64,000 nt of DNA. It comes from Okibacterium sp. HSC-33S16. Lineage in GTDB: Bacteria; Actinomycetota; Actinomycetes; Actinomycetales; Microbacteriaceae. Within the stretch, counting starts at the first letter, position 1; each line of letters opens with the position of its first letter. Shown one piece after another: positions 1-8,733 of this stretch. The DNA lies in assembly GCF_024171565.1 (NCBI RefSeq), contig NZ_JALJZZ010000003.1:124001-188000 (forward strand), given 5' to 3'. A program made the position numbers and the translations under genes. The notes under the pieces were generated by a model. That model was not told the DNA's origin, searched no databases, and saw nothing but the letters and a program-made list of their open reading frames with translations.

Positions 1-439
1 GCAGAACGCGCAGAACCTCGGGCTCAACGCCGCTGTGCTGTTCAGCTTCGGAGAGGGCGACACCTTCTTCCTCTACATTGCGCCTCACGGCATGCTCGAG
101 CTCACGGCGATTTTCGTGGCCGCGGCCGGCGGGTTGCGCATCTTCTGGGCGTGGGTGGCGCCGGGCAAGCGCACCCGTGGGCAGGCACTCGCCGAGGACG
201 GGCGGGCACTTTTCACCGTGGCGATCGGGCTGGTATTTGTCCTCCTCGTATCGGGCATTCTCGAGGGCTTTGTCACTCCGCAGCCCTGGCCATGGCCCGT
301 GAAGATCGGGCTCGGTGCTGCGGCGCTCGGCGTTTTCCTCTTCTACATGCTGTTTGTTGGACGCCGTGCGTACCGAGCCGGGGAAACCGGCGATCTGGCA
401 GCCTTCGAAGCGGGCGCGCGCCGCATCTACGCGCAGTAA
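1..439 (+). CDS. SpoIIM-family (stage II sporulation protein M) membrane protein, C-terminal part
   Basis: The reading frame is open from base 2 and runs in from the left edge, so only about the last 145 residues are visible. It shows three hydrophobic segments separated by short charged loops, and a phenylalanine-rich FSFGEGDTFFLYIAPHGMLEL stretch (first 20 residues of it are typical) that precedes a transmembrane helix in SpoIIM/DUF95 proteins. In non-sporulating actinobacteria this integral membrane protein of unknown role sits next to RDD-family, MoxR and DUF58 genes, as it does here with the minus-strand DUF58/MoxR operon beginning at 4035. The family call rests on recall of the motif and on neighbourhood. 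Confidence 0.72.
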   Translation, partial: QNAQNLGLNAAVLFSFGEGDTFFLYIAPHGMLELTAIFVAAAGGLRIFWAWVAPGKRTRGQALAEDGRALFTVAIGLVFVLLVSGILEGFVTPQPWPWPVKIGLGAAALGVFLFYMLFVGRRAYRAGETGDLAAFEAGARRIYAQ

Positions 440-645
440 GGCGCGTCGATGCGTGCGTGGGGGCATCCGCTCGCTCAAAGCTGACGTTCGTGTGCCTTCG
501 CGAAGGCATGCTGGCGCGATGACCGGTGTTCGCCGGCCACGCCGATGCAGCAGAGGGTACATCCGATCAGGGCGTGGTCAGCGGTTCGTGAAGGAGAAGG
601 CATCCGGCTGCCGCCGGGAGATGGCCGAACGTGTACTCGCCTCAG

Positions 646-662
646 TTTTGAATGAATCAAAA
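646..662. promoter_or_regulatory. Perfect inverted repeat TTTTGA-N5-TCAAAA, candidate Fur-family operator
   Basis: TTTTGA (646-651) and TCAAAA (657-662) are exact reverse complements separated by ATGAA. The repeat ends 7 bp before the putative -10 of the fur gene, a position suited to autorepression. AT-rich inverted repeats of this kind are typical targets of FurA/CatR-like peroxide sensors; the assignment is inferred. Confidence 0.6.
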
Positions 663-669
663 TAAGCGC

Positions 670-675
670 TAGGCT
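670..675 (+). promoter_or_regulatory. -10 hexamer TAGGCT for a leaderless fur transcript
   Basis: TAGGCT lies exactly 6 nt before the ATG at 682. A GGAG stands only 2 nt from the ATG, too close to be a normal ribosome binding site. Confidence 0.5.
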
Positions 676-681
676 GGAGTT

Positions 682-1119
682 ATGCCACACACCGAGACCA
701 GCCCTGAGCGCGATCTACTGCGCTCTGCGGGTCTCCGTGCGACGGACCCGCGGATCGAGACGCTGCGCGCTCTCGAGACGCACCCGCACGCGGATGCCCA
801 GGAAGTGTTCGACGCGGTGTCGTCCGTGCTGCCGGACACCTCGCTTCAGGCGATCTATGGCGTGCTGAGTGCGTTAACCGATACCGGCTTGGTGCGTCGC
901 ATCGAACCGGCCGGCTCTCCCGCGCGGTATGAATTGCGGGTCGGTGATAACCACCACCACATCGTCTGCTCGAAGTGCGGAGCGATTGGTGACGTGGATT
1001 GTGCGGTTGGTCACGCTCCGTGCCTGACGCCATCGACAACATCCGGATTCACACTCACAACGGCCGAAGTGACCTACTGGGGGTTGTGCCCGGACTGCGC
1101 CGCAGCCCCGCTCACCTAG
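682..1119 (+). CDS. furA: Fur-family regulator, probably a FurA/PerR-like peroxide sensor
   Basis: A 145-residue protein with an N-terminal winged helix (about residues 8-75, including the SLQAIYGVLSALTDTGLV recognition region) and a C-terminal metal-binding dimerisation domain. The histidine cluster DNHHHIVCSKCG and the second CPDC pair give the two CXXC motifs of a structural zinc site. The gene lies 78 bp before katA in the same orientation, the classic furA-katA arrangement in which the regulator represses both genes until oxidised. A perfect inverted repeat directly before the promoter supports autoregulation. It could instead respond to iron or zinc, but the catalase neighbour favours peroxide sensing. 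Confidence 0.88.
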   Translation: MPHTETSPERDLLRSAGLRATDPRIETLRALETHPHADAQEVFDAVSSVLPDTSLQAIYGVLSALTDTGLVRRIEPAGSPARYELRVGDNHHHIVCSKCGAIGDVDCAVGHAPCLTPSTTSGFTLTTAEVTYWGLCPDCAAAPLT

Positions 1120-1141
1120 CCCTCCATTCTTTCGCTTGCGA

Positions 1142-1153
1142 CCACACGTGTGG
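1142..1153. repeat. 12-bp perfect palindrome CCACACGTGTGG between furA and katA
   Basis: It lies in the furA-katA spacer, 45 bp before the katA start. Role unknown; it could be an operator half-site pair or chance. Confidence 0.3.
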
Positions 1154-1197
1154 CCGCCAGCTGCCCCCTGCCCCGCTCGGAAACACCAAGGAGATAC

Positions 1198-2664
1198 ATG
1201 TCCGACACCTCGTACACCACCACAAACACCGGCACACCGGTCGCAGCTGACTCCCAGTCGCTCACCGTCGGTGCCGATGGCGCCATTCCCCTGATCGACA
1301 GTTACCTCACCGAAAAGCTTGCTCACTTCAACCGTGAGCGTGTGCCGGAGCGGGTTGTCCACGCCAAGGGCGGTGGAGCATTTGGTGTCTTCGAGACCAC
1401 CGAGGACGTGTCGCAGTACACCCGTGCCGCTCTCTTCCAGCAGGGCACGACCACCGAGATGCTCGCTCGCTTCTCGACGGTTGCCGGTGAGCAGGGTTCT
1501 CCAGACACCTGGCGCGACCCCCGCGGTTTCGCGCTGAAGTTCTACACGTCAGAGGGCAACTACGACCTCGTCGGAAACAACACCCCGGTTTTCTTCATCC
1601 GTGACGGGATCAAGTTCCCCGACTTTATCCACTCGCAAAAGCGCCTTCCGGGCTCGAACCTGCGCAACAACGACATGCAGTGGGACTTCTGGAGCCAGTC
1701 TCCGGAGAGCGCACACCAGGTCACCTGGCTGATGGGCGACCGCGGACTTCCGGCGTCGTGGCGTCACATGGACGGCTTCGGTTCACACACCTACCAGTGG
1801 ATCAACGCTGCTGGTGAGCGCTTCTGGGTCAAGTACCACTTCAAGACCAACCAGGGCATCGCCGTGCTGAGCGCAGACCAGGCCACTGAGATCGCCGGCC
1901 AGGATGCTGACTACCACCAGCACGACCTGTACACGAACATCGCCGAAGGCAACTTCCCCACCTGGACCCTGTCGGTCCAGGTCATGCCGTACGAGGACGC
2001 CAAGACCTACCGGTTCAACCCGTTCGACGTCACCAAGGTCTGGCCGCACGCCGACTACCCGCTGATCAAGGTCGGCACCATGACGCTCAACAAGAACGCC
2101 GAGAACTACTTTGCCCAGATCGAGCAGGCCACGTTCTCGCCGGCGAACTTCGTTCCCGGAATCGCGGCAAGCCCCGACCGCATGCTTCAGGCTCGGATTT
2201 TCTCCTACGCAGACGCCCAGCGTTACCGCGTCGGTGTGAACCACGCCCAGCTGCCGGTCAACGCCGCGAAGACCCAGGTCAACACCTACTCGAAGGACGG
2301 CGCTGCGCGCTTCGACTTCCGGCCGGCTGACCGCCCGGTGTACGCCCCGAACTCCTTCGGTGGACCGCACGCTGACCCGGCACGCGCTGCTGAGTCGACC
2401 GGTTGGCAGAACGACGGTGAGCTGCTGCACACCTCAGCCACCCTGCACCCCGAGGATGACGACTTTGGTCAGGCCGGCACGCTCTACCGCGACGTCATGG
2501 ACGACGCGGCCAAGGCACGCCTGCTCGCGCAGATCACCGGGCACGTTGGTGCTGTGCAGAACGCTGAGATCCGGGCGCGGGCTATCGCGTACTGGTCCAA
2601 CGTCGACATCGAGCTCGGCTCGAAGCTCGGCGCCGCACTCGCTGCAACCGCTGTCGCGGTCTAA
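1198..2664 (+). CDS. katA: Monofunctional heme catalase
   Basis: About 488 residues, the usual length of a small-subunit (clade 3) catalase. It disproportionates hydrogen peroxide in the cytoplasm. Visible landmarks are the distal His in [12 protein letters not shown], the distal Asn in the [18 protein letters not shown] region, and the proximal heme-ligand Tyr in [14 protein letters not shown]. The start at 1198 is set by a strong AAGGAGA at 1188-1194; an in-frame start at 1150 lacks a binding site and adds residues foreign to the family. Probably co-transcribed with furA upstream. Followed by a hairpin shared with the convergent DUF58 gene. Confidence 0.95.
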   Translation: MSDTSYTTTNTGTPVAADSQSLTVGADGAIPLIDSYLTEKLAHFNRERVPERVVHAKGGGAFGVFETTEDVSQYTRAALFQQGTTTEMLARFSTVAGEQGSPDTWRDPRGFALKFYTSEGNYDLVGNNTPVFFIRDGIKFPDFIHSQKRLPGSNLRNNDMQWDFWSQSPESAHQVTWLMGDRGLPASWRHMDGFGSHTYQWINAAGERFWVKYHFKTNQGIAVLSADQATEIAGQDADYHQHDLYTNIAEGNFPTWTLSVQVMPYEDAKTYRFNPFDVTKVWPHADYPLIKVGTMTLNKNAENYFAQIEQATFSPANFVPGIAASPDRMLQARIFSYADAQRYRVGVNHAQLPVNAAKTQVNTYSKDGAARFDFRPADRPVYAPNSFGGPHADPARAAESTGWQNDGELLHTSATLHPEDDDFGQAGTLYRDVMDDAAKARLLAQITGHVGAVQNAEIRARAIAYWSNVDIELGSKLGAALAATAVAV

Positions 2665-2681
2665 CCACCGCTGACAGTCCC

Positions 2682-2713
2682 AGGCCCGGTTCCGCACTCG
2701 CGGGGCCGGGCCT
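2682..2713. terminator. Hairpin between convergent katA and DUF58 genes
   Basis: AGGCCCGG (2682-2689) and CCGGGCCT (2706-2713) pair over a 16-nt loop. There is no strong T-run. Likely bidirectional. Confidence 0.6.
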
Positions 2714-2727
2714 GTCTCGTGTGCGGG

Positions 2728-4035
2728 TTACAACCGCCCGGCCGCCTTGAGGGCGATGTAGCTGTCGGCCAGTGCGGGCGGCAGCTCTTCGGGAGACCCG
2801 GTGACCACCTCGGCGCCGAGCTGTCGCACGGCTGCTGACACCCGGGCCTGGTCGAGCAGCGCGCGTTCCGCGGCGGCCGCCAGGTAGACCTCCTCGCGGT
2901 TGCCGCGTGTGCGACTGGCCTCAAGCGCGAATGGATCGGTGACGGATGCCACGACTACCGTGTGGCGGGACGTCAATTGCGGCAGGACAGACAGCAGGCC
3001 GGTGGACGCTCCCGGTGCGTCGATCGAGGTGAGCAGCACAACCAGCGAGTGCTGGGTGGTGATGTTACGCACCTGGCCGGGCACAGCGGCCCAGTCCATT
3101 TCAATCAGCTCCGGATCAATGCCAGCCATCGAATCGACGAGCTTCGCCAGCAGATCGGCACCGGTCGCACCCTGCACACGGCCGCGGACCCGCCGGTCGT
3201 ATGCGACAAAGTCGACCCGGTCGCCAGCGCGGGTGGCCAGGGCGGCGAGCAGAAGCGACGCCTCAAACGCTGTGTCGATGCGCGGCTCGTCGGCGACGCG
3301 AGCGGCCGAGGTGCGGCCCGTGTCGAGAACGATGACCACCCGGCGGTCGCGTTCCGGCCGCCAGGTGCGCACAACGACGTCGCGACGGCGTGCGGTGGCA
3401 CGCCAGTCAATCGAGCGCACGTCATCACCGCGCACGTATTCGCGTAGCGAGTCGAACTCCGTTCCCTGCCCGCGCACCATGACGCTCGTTGCGCCGTCGA
3501 GCTCACGCAACCGGGCAAGGCGCGACGGCAAGTGCTTGCGGGCGTGAAACGGCGGAAGCACGCGGAGCTGGCCGGGGGAGCGCAGGGTGGCCTGGCGTGA
3601 GCAGAGCCCGAGCGGCCCGCTCGAGCGGACGGTGACGTGCTCGACCCGTCGTTCGCCGCGGCGGAACGGCGTGAGCTCAACGGGGACGACGCGCCGTTCG
3701 CGGGCGGGAATGGTGACCCTGCTGCGGTTCGTAGCTGGTCCTGCTGACGGCTGCCAGGCATCCCGAACCACACCTCGAAGGGTGCGCGATCCGCGGTTCG
3801 TCAGGTACAACTCGCTCGTGACGGTCTCGCCGAGACGGGTACGGGCAGGGATCGAGCGCGCGGTGCCGAGTTGCCGGGGTGATGCCGCGAGGGAGAGGTC
3901 GAGCACCCCGAGGAGCACGCAAAAGACCAGCCACAGGCCCAGCACAACGCCCGGTTCGCCGGTGATCGAGCCGAGCACGATGACCGGGACGACACCGAAG
4001 GCGACGAGCGCGACGAATCTCCCCGAGACGGTCAT
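2728..4035 (-). CDS. DUF58 / VWA-like protein of the MoxR module
   Basis: 435 residues. Two hydrophobic segments at residues 8-26 and 30-50 anchor it, followed by an immunoglobulin-like region and then the DUF58 signature around residues 200-235 (EFDSLREYVRGDDVRSIDWRATAR, quoted in part: EFDSLREYV, GDDVRSIDW). A von Willebrand-A-like strand VIVLDTGRTSA follows. DUF58 proteins are thought to act with MoxR AAA+ ATPases in protein maturation at the membrane. Its ATG follows the TAG stop of moxR with no gap, so the two are translationally linked. Function beyond this partnership is not known. Confidence 0.85.
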   Translation of the reverse strand: MTVSGRFVALVAFGVVPVIVLGSITGEPGVVLGLWLVFCVLLGVLDLSLAASPRQLGTARSIPARTRLGETVTSELYLTNRGSRTLRGVVRDAWQPSAGPATNRSRVTIPARERRVVPVELTPFRRGERRVEHVTVRSSGPLGLCSRQATLRSPGQLRVLPPFHARKHLPSRLARLRELDGATSVMVRGQGTEFDSLREYVRGDDVRSIDWRATARRRDVVVRTWRPERDRRVVIVLDTGRTSAARVADEPRIDTAFEASLLLAALATRAGDRVDFVAYDRRVRGRVQGATGADLLAKLVDSMAGIDPELIEMDWAAVPGQVRNITTQHSLVVLLTSIDAPGASTGLLSVLPQLTSRHTVVVASVTDPFALEASRTRGNREEVYLAAAAERALLDQARVSAAVRQLGAEVVTGSPEELPPALADSYIALKAAGRL

Positions 4036-5187
4036 CTAGATCGGCACCTGCACCGAGCTGAGAATAGACCGGAGGATGGCGTCGGAGGCGATGCCCTCGA
4101 GCTCGGCCTCCGGACGCAGCTGCAGCCGGTGCCGCCAGACCGGGAGAACCATGGCCTGAACGTGGTCGGGGGTGACGGAGGGATAACCGCTGAGCCAGGC
4201 CCAGGCCTTTGCTGCGGCGAGAAGTGCGGTGGTTCCGCGGGGGCTCACGCCCATCCGGACGCTCGGGCTGTGCCGGGTCGCGCGGGCCAGGTCGACGATG
4301 TAGCTGAGCACATCGGTGGAGACGCCCGTCGTTGCGGCCGCGCGCTGGGCATCGGCGAGGTCGTCGGCGCCGAGCACAGCGGTAACGCCGGCTCCGGCGA
4401 GGTCACGCGGATTGAACCCGGCGGCGTGGCGGCGAAGCACCTCCACCTCGAGTTCGCGTTCGGGAACGTCGAGAACGAGCTTGAGCAGGAACCGGTCCAG
4501 TTGAGCCTCGGGCAGCGTGTATGTGCCCTCGTATTCGATCGGGTTCATGGTTGCGGCGACCATGAACGGCGTCGGCAGGGGCTGGGTGACGCCATCGACG
4601 CTGACCTGTCGTTCTTCCATCGACTCGAGCAGCGACGACTGCGTCTTCGGTGGGGTGCGGTTGATCTCGTCGGCCAGGAGGATGTTGGTGAACACCGGCC
4701 CACGGCGGAACTCGAACTCGCCGGACTTCGCGTCGTAGATCAGCGAACCCGTCACGTCACCGGGCATGAGGTCCGGTGTGAACTGCACGCGCTTGGTATC
4801 GAGGTCGAGCGCCGAGCTCAGGGTGCGGACGAGGAGGGTCTTGGCCACTCCGGGAACACCCTCAAGCAGCACGTGGCCCTTCGCAAGCAGGGCAATGATG
4901 AGCCCAGTGACCGCCGGCTCCTGCCCGACAACACTCTTCGCCACCTCGCGGCGCACCTGCGACAGCTTCTCCCGGAGCTCCTGGACCCGGGCCGACTCGG
5001 TCGGCTGAGCTTGGTGCTGGGGAGCCTGCTGATGTTGCTGCTGGGCCTGGGCCTGCTGGGCCGGCCGTGCGCGACGCATCGGCTCCTGCTGCGGCGCGTC
5101 GCCGACGAGAGCATACGGGTTCGGCGGCACCGGGCTCTGCTGCGGAGCCTCGCGGTGTCCGTCGGACGGCTGCTGCGGTGATGTCAT
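4036..5187 (-). CDS. moxR: MoxR-family AAA+ ATPase
   Basis: 383 residues. The first ~65 residues are Pro/Gln-rich (QQHQQAPQHQAQP) and look disordered, an extension absent from short MoxR proteins. The AAA+ core shows Walker A GVPGVAKT near residue 115, Walker B LLADEINRTPPKTQ, then the ESMEERQV region and an arginine-finger/sensor segment DRFLLKL. MoxR ATPases act as chaperones that insert cofactors or activate complexes and are coupled to VWA-containing partners, here the adjoining DUF58 protein. It is the fourth gene of the minus-strand operon that starts at 8539. Confidence 0.9.
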   Translation of the reverse strand: MTSPQQPSDGHREAPQQSPVPPNPYALVGDAPQQEPMRRARPAQQAQAQQQHQQAPQHQAQPTESARVQELREKLSQVRREVAKSVVGQEPAVTGLIIALLAKGHVLLEGVPGVAKTLLVRTLSSALDLDTKRVQFTPDLMPGDVTGSLIYDAKSGEFEFRRGPVFTNILLADEINRTPPKTQSSLLESMEERQVSVDGVTQPLPTPFMVAATMNPIEYEGTYTLPEAQLDRFLLKLVLDVPERELEVEVLRRHAAGFNPRDLAGAGVTAVLGADDLADAQRAAATTGVSTDVLSYIVDLARATRHSPSVRMGVSPRGTTALLAAAKAWAWLSGYPSVTPDHVQAMVLPVWRHRLQLRPEAELEGIASDAILRSILSSVQVPI

Positions 5188-5244
5188 CGGGTTCTGCTTC
5201 CGGTTCGGTGGGCGGGATGGGTCGGCGCGACTATCGATTCCACG

Positions 5245-6489
5245 TTACGACGGCCGGCTCGGCGGGCGCGGGTCAACGGCAGCCGCCGTGTCGCGTTCGA
5301 GTTCGGCCAGGGCGTCGGAGAGCGATACGACGTCGCGTTCTGACTCGGGAATGGTGTCGACCAGGATGCCGCGAATGTCTTCCCGCGGACGTCCAAGGGC
5401 GGCTGCGCAGGCATCCGTCACCTCATAGACCGTCGCGGTTCTCGGGAGTCCCAGCGTGCGGCCCAACCGGCCGAGCGCGCCGATGCGCAGGGCGTCGACG
5501 GCACGTGTACGTGCGGAGATGCGCTGGTAGAGCCGGGCGCGACCCTCGAGGGTCTCACCGGCGGGCACGGTGACCGGCAGGTCTTCGGCGACGAGCGGAC
5601 CGAAGCGACGACCGCGCCAGAACATCGCGACGAGCACGGTGATCCCGAGCAGCGACGTCGTGGGCACGAGCCAGATCGGGGTGAGCTGGGCAATATCGGG
5701 CGGGCCCGTCGACTCCACGTCGGCGAGGGTCGGCAGGTACCAGAGGAGGCGATCGGTCTCACCGAGCACGCCCAGCGCGAACGCCGCGTTTCCGTGCCGG
5801 ATGACCGAGTCATTGCTCACCACGTCGGCGGGCCCAACCAGGGTCAGGTCGCCGTCGCCGGTTGACAGCTGAACGACGGCAAAACGATCGGAGTCCGCGG
5901 GAAAGCAGCCCGTGGCATCCGTTGTGGGATCGAATCGGAACGTCGGACCGGGGCTCAGTGTTTCTGCACGTTCGGCGGCAGGAAGATCACACTCGGCCGA
6001 GAGGGCGTCGTCGTTGTCGGACGCTCCGGCCGCGAACACTCCGCTCGCGACGGACTGCAGCTGGCCGAAGGTCGGACCGAAGAGCACCGTCGATCCGGCC
6101 GCGTCGACGAGCTCGGTGAGCCTTTCATCGGTGAGATACCCGGCCGGGTCGTAGAGCGCGAGCGTTGTGCCAGACCGGCGCGCCTCGGCCAGCGCGTCGT
6201 CATAGCCGTCGGGCAGAATGACGTCGACGCCCTGCGCGCGTAACACCTCGGCCGTCGCCTTCGCGCCGGTCGGTGCCGGGTTGGCGGGGTCAAGCTCAGC
6301 GCCGTCGGTCGATCCGCCGCGCGTGAGCAGCAGCGTGGCCACAACGACGATCACCGCCACGACGGCGACTCCCAGCCAGAACACCGCCCGACGCGCAACG
6401 GTTCGCGCACGCGGCGTTGTGACGTCATTCTCGCCAGCGTTCACGAAAGCGTATGCGTCGGCGCGCGTCGGCAGCTTCGTCGCGGTCAT
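5245..6489 (-). CDS. DUF4350 domain membrane protein
   Basis: 414 residues. One transmembrane helix near residues 34-55, a long extracytoplasmic domain (DUF4350; roughly residues 60-255, related to glutamine-amidotransferase-like folds), a second helix near 270-290 and a cytoplasmic tail. It overlaps the upstream DUF4129 gene by 4 bp (ATGA). DUF4350 genes regularly accompany MoxR, DUF58 and DUF4129 in actinobacteria, and the conserved order suggests one membrane-associated machine. The biochemical role is unknown. Confidence 0.78.
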   Translation of the reverse strand: MTATKLPTRADAYAFVNAGENDVTTPRARTVARRAVFWLGVAVVAVIVVVATLLLTRGGSTDGAELDPANPAPTGAKATAEVLRAQGVDVILPDGYDDALAEARRSGTTLALYDPAGYLTDERLTELVDAAGSTVLFGPTFGQLQSVASGVFAAGASDNDDALSAECDLPAAERAETLSPGPTFRFDPTTDATGCFPADSDRFAVVQLSTGDGDLTLVGPADVVSNDSVIRHGNAAFALGVLGETDRLLWYLPTLADVESTGPPDIAQLTPIWLVPTTSLLGITVLVAMFWRGRRFGPLVAEDLPVTVPAGETLEGRARLYQRISARTRAVDALRIGALGRLGRTLGLPRTATVYEVTDACAAALGRPREDIRGILVDTIPESERDVVSLSDALAELERDTAAAVDPRPPSRPS

Positions 6490-7178
6490 GACACCGGTTC
6501 CGTTTCGACCGGCTCGAATTGCGCGGGTGTGCGGCCCGAGAGATCGGCATCCACGGCGCGCAGTGCCTCGTAGTCGGCAGCGGTGCCGTCGGCGCCGAGG
6601 TAGCGCAGCTCGTCAAACGTGCGAGCGGCTGCGCTGAGCCGGTCACGGAACTCGGGGAACGCGTCTGCCGCGCGGCCGGCGAAGTCGTGTGCCGTTGTGC
6701 CGGGGGAGACGAAGACGATGGTGCGTTCGGTCAGGGTGCGGGCAATCGCGCGGAACCGGTCGAGGGTTGCGTTCGTCCAGTCACCGTTCGCGGCGAACCG
6801 TTCGGACGCGCGACGCAGTTCATCGGCGGTGCGAGTGTCCGTCTCGCCGAACAGGCCGGTCGCCGCGCGGCTGCGGCGGTTGAGCCGTGGCACGCCCCAG
6901 ACCACGAGCGCCACGACGAGCGCGAGCACGATCGCGAGAACAATCGCAATCGGAACCCAGTCGGTTGGCACCGACTCGCCGGGCTGGAACAGTCGCCCGA
7001 GCCAGTCGAAGAAGGCCTGGCTGAGCCGGTCGAAGAGGCTCGGCTGAGCGGCCGCATACTCGGGTTTCGACAGCTCGTCGATCAGCCAGTCGCGGGCGTC
7101 GGGCGCCGTCGGGTCCACCGGCACATCGAACGACGCTCCGCCATCCAGCAGCGAAACTCCTCTTCCGGCTAGGCCCAC
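6486..7178 (-). CDS. DUF4129 domain membrane protein
   Basis: 230 residues from a GTG start that overlaps the upstream gene by 10 bp. A single transmembrane helix (about residues 75-97) precedes a cytoplasmic DUF4129 helical domain with the ELRRASERFAANGDW and RTLTERTIV segments. DUF4129 is also found at the C terminus of transglutaminase-like MoxR partners. A GGAAGAGGAG purine tract lies inside the 5' end of the frame, so translation may really begin at a GTG downstream; the exact start is uncertain. Confidence 0.75.
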   Translation of the reverse strand: MGLAGRGVSLLDGGASFDVPVDPTAPDARDWLIDELSKPEYAAAQPSLFDRLSQAFFDWLGRLFQPGESVPTDWVPIAIVLAIVLALVVALVVWGVPRLNRRSRAATGLFGETDTRTADELRRASERFAANGDWTNATLDRFRAIARTLTERTIVFVSPGTTAHDFAGRAADAFPEFRDRLSAAARTFDELRYLGADGTAADYEALRAVDADLSGRTPAQFEPVETEPVS

Positions 7179-8539
7179 GGCGAACCGGAACCCGGCTGCA
7201 CACCGGGCACTGTCGGTGCGGCGGACCGAGACGCCGCCGGAATGAGGTAGGGATCTTCGACCGACGGGCTGCCCGATTGCCTGGCCTCGACGAACCGAAT
7301 GAGCTCGAGGTCAAGCCCTTCCTTGCGCATGCGCAAGTCGACGTAGATCAGGGCGATGGCGGCGGACGACACGACGGACGTGATCGAGCCGACGAGGAGT
7401 GACAGGACGATCATGACCACGTAGAGCACGATCGGTCCCACCCAGCTCTCCGCGGTCGTGCCGGTCGGGTCGATGGCGGAGACGGCCATGGCGTAGAAGA
7501 TGCTGATCGGGGTGAGCACGATTTGCGACACCGTTCCGACGATGAAGGCGATGAGGTACTGCACACCGAGCGTGCGCCAGAAGTAGCCATCGGTGAGTCG
7601 CCACGAGCGCCGAATCGCGACGCCCATCGACGCACGTTCCAGAACGATGATGCTCGGAACGATCGACAGCTTGATGCTCAGCCAGACCCCGACAACCACG
7701 AGGGCGATCGCGGCCACGATGGCGAGAATGATCCCGGCCGCGACGAACCCGCCGCCGAGTACAACGAGCAGCCAGACGATGCCGACAACGGCGCCGAGCA
7801 CGATGAGGAAGGCGAGCGACGCGACGAGCACCCAGAGCAGCAGCTGGCCGAGCCGCGGCCAGGTGACTTTCCAGACCGTCTTCAGTGTCAGCTTCTCGCC
7901 GAGCGTTGCCCGGGCGACCTCGGTGACAATGACACCCTGTAGGAAGACCGTGCCGACGAGAGTAATGAGGACCGGGACGAGTGCGCCGATGAGAATGCCC
8001 GCGATTCCGCCGGCTTCGATCGCTTCCTGGTCTTCGGGTGAGGCCGCATCGATTCGGGCCACGAAGAAGAAGGTGATGGCTCCGATGATCAGCAGGCTGA
8101 TCACCACGGTGATTGCCTGAACGAGGAGAGCGCTGCCGAAGGTCGCCTTCGGATTGCGCTTCAGGGCGAGGAAAGGCGCACCGAGCAGCGTGCCGAATCC
8201 CAGCGGGCGAAGGGGGACGAGCCCCGGTTTGGGGGGAGGCGTCCATCCGGGCTGGCTGAACTGTGGCGCACCGTAGGGCTGCTGGCCCCACGGGTTCTGA
8301 CCGTACGGTGCCTGTTGGCCGGGAACCTGGCCATACGGATTCTGGCCGTACGGATTCTGGCCGTACGGGTTGCCGGTCGGCGCGGGGGCACCCTGGGCAT
8401 ATTGGGGCGGCTGGGAGGCAGGCGGTTGCTGGCCATACGGCGGTTGTGTGGGCGGCGTTGGCGGGGGTGACACGCGCTCGCCATAGCGGGGTGGCTCCTC
8501 AGCCTGCCCCGGTGCCTGCCAGTTCTGGTCGTGAGTCAC
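7169..8539 (-). CDS. Polytopic membrane protein, GPDPase membrane-domain-like, with a Pro/Gln/Tyr-rich N terminus
   Basis: 456 residues. The first ~110 are low complexity, with tandem NPYGQ units and many Pro and Gln; such tails often mediate protein contacts in actinobacterial envelope proteins. Six or more hydrophobic helices follow (residues ~125-400), matching the domain annotated as the glycerophosphoryl diester phosphodiesterase membrane region. No phosphodiesterase catalytic domain is present, so an enzymatic role should not be assumed. First gene of the minus-strand module; start is GTG with GAGGGGG upstream. Confidence 0.68.
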   Translation of the reverse strand: MTHDQNWQAPGQAEEPPRYGERVSPPPTPPTQPPYGQQPPASQPPQYAQGAPAPTGNPYGQNPYGQNPYGQVPGQQAPYGQNPWGQQPYGAPQFSQPGWTPPPKPGLVPLRPLGFGTLLGAPFLALKRNPKATFGSALLVQAITVVISLLIIGAITFFFVARIDAASPEDQEAIEAGGIAGILIGALVPVLITLVGTVFLQGVIVTEVARATLGEKLTLKTVWKVTWPRLGQLLLWVLVASLAFLIVLGAVVGIVWLLVVLGGGFVAAGIILAIVAAIALVVVGVWLSIKLSIVPSIIVLERASMGVAIRRSWRLTDGYFWRTLGVQYLIAFIVGTVSQIVLTPISIFYAMAVSAIDPTGTTAESWVGPIVLYVVMIVLSLLVGSITSVVSSAAIALIYVDLRMRKEGLDLELIRFVEARQSGSPSVEDPYLIPAASRSAAPTVPGVQPGSGSPWA

Positions 8540-8733
8540 TCAACGGCCCCCTCGTAGCGAAAATGTGCCTCCGATCATCGTGGCATATCTAGCTCGCGCG
8601 CACCTCAGATCGGGCGCAACGGGTGTGGAAAAGGGGCGCCAATCAGAAAGTCCCCGGCTGGAGCCAGTAATCTGTTCGAGAGTACCGAGCGACCGGACAT
8701 TACCCACTGGTCGAAGAAACGAGAACGAGGCGT

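Noticed and set aside
8300-8400. Tandem NPYGQ-coding repeats as a DNA repeat element
   Set aside because: They encode a low-complexity protein tail and are not found elsewhere in the window.
8690-8713. Imperfect hairpin CGACCGG/CTGGTCG before mtrA
   Set aside because: Seven pairs including a G-U; not above what is expected by chance in a GC-rich leader.
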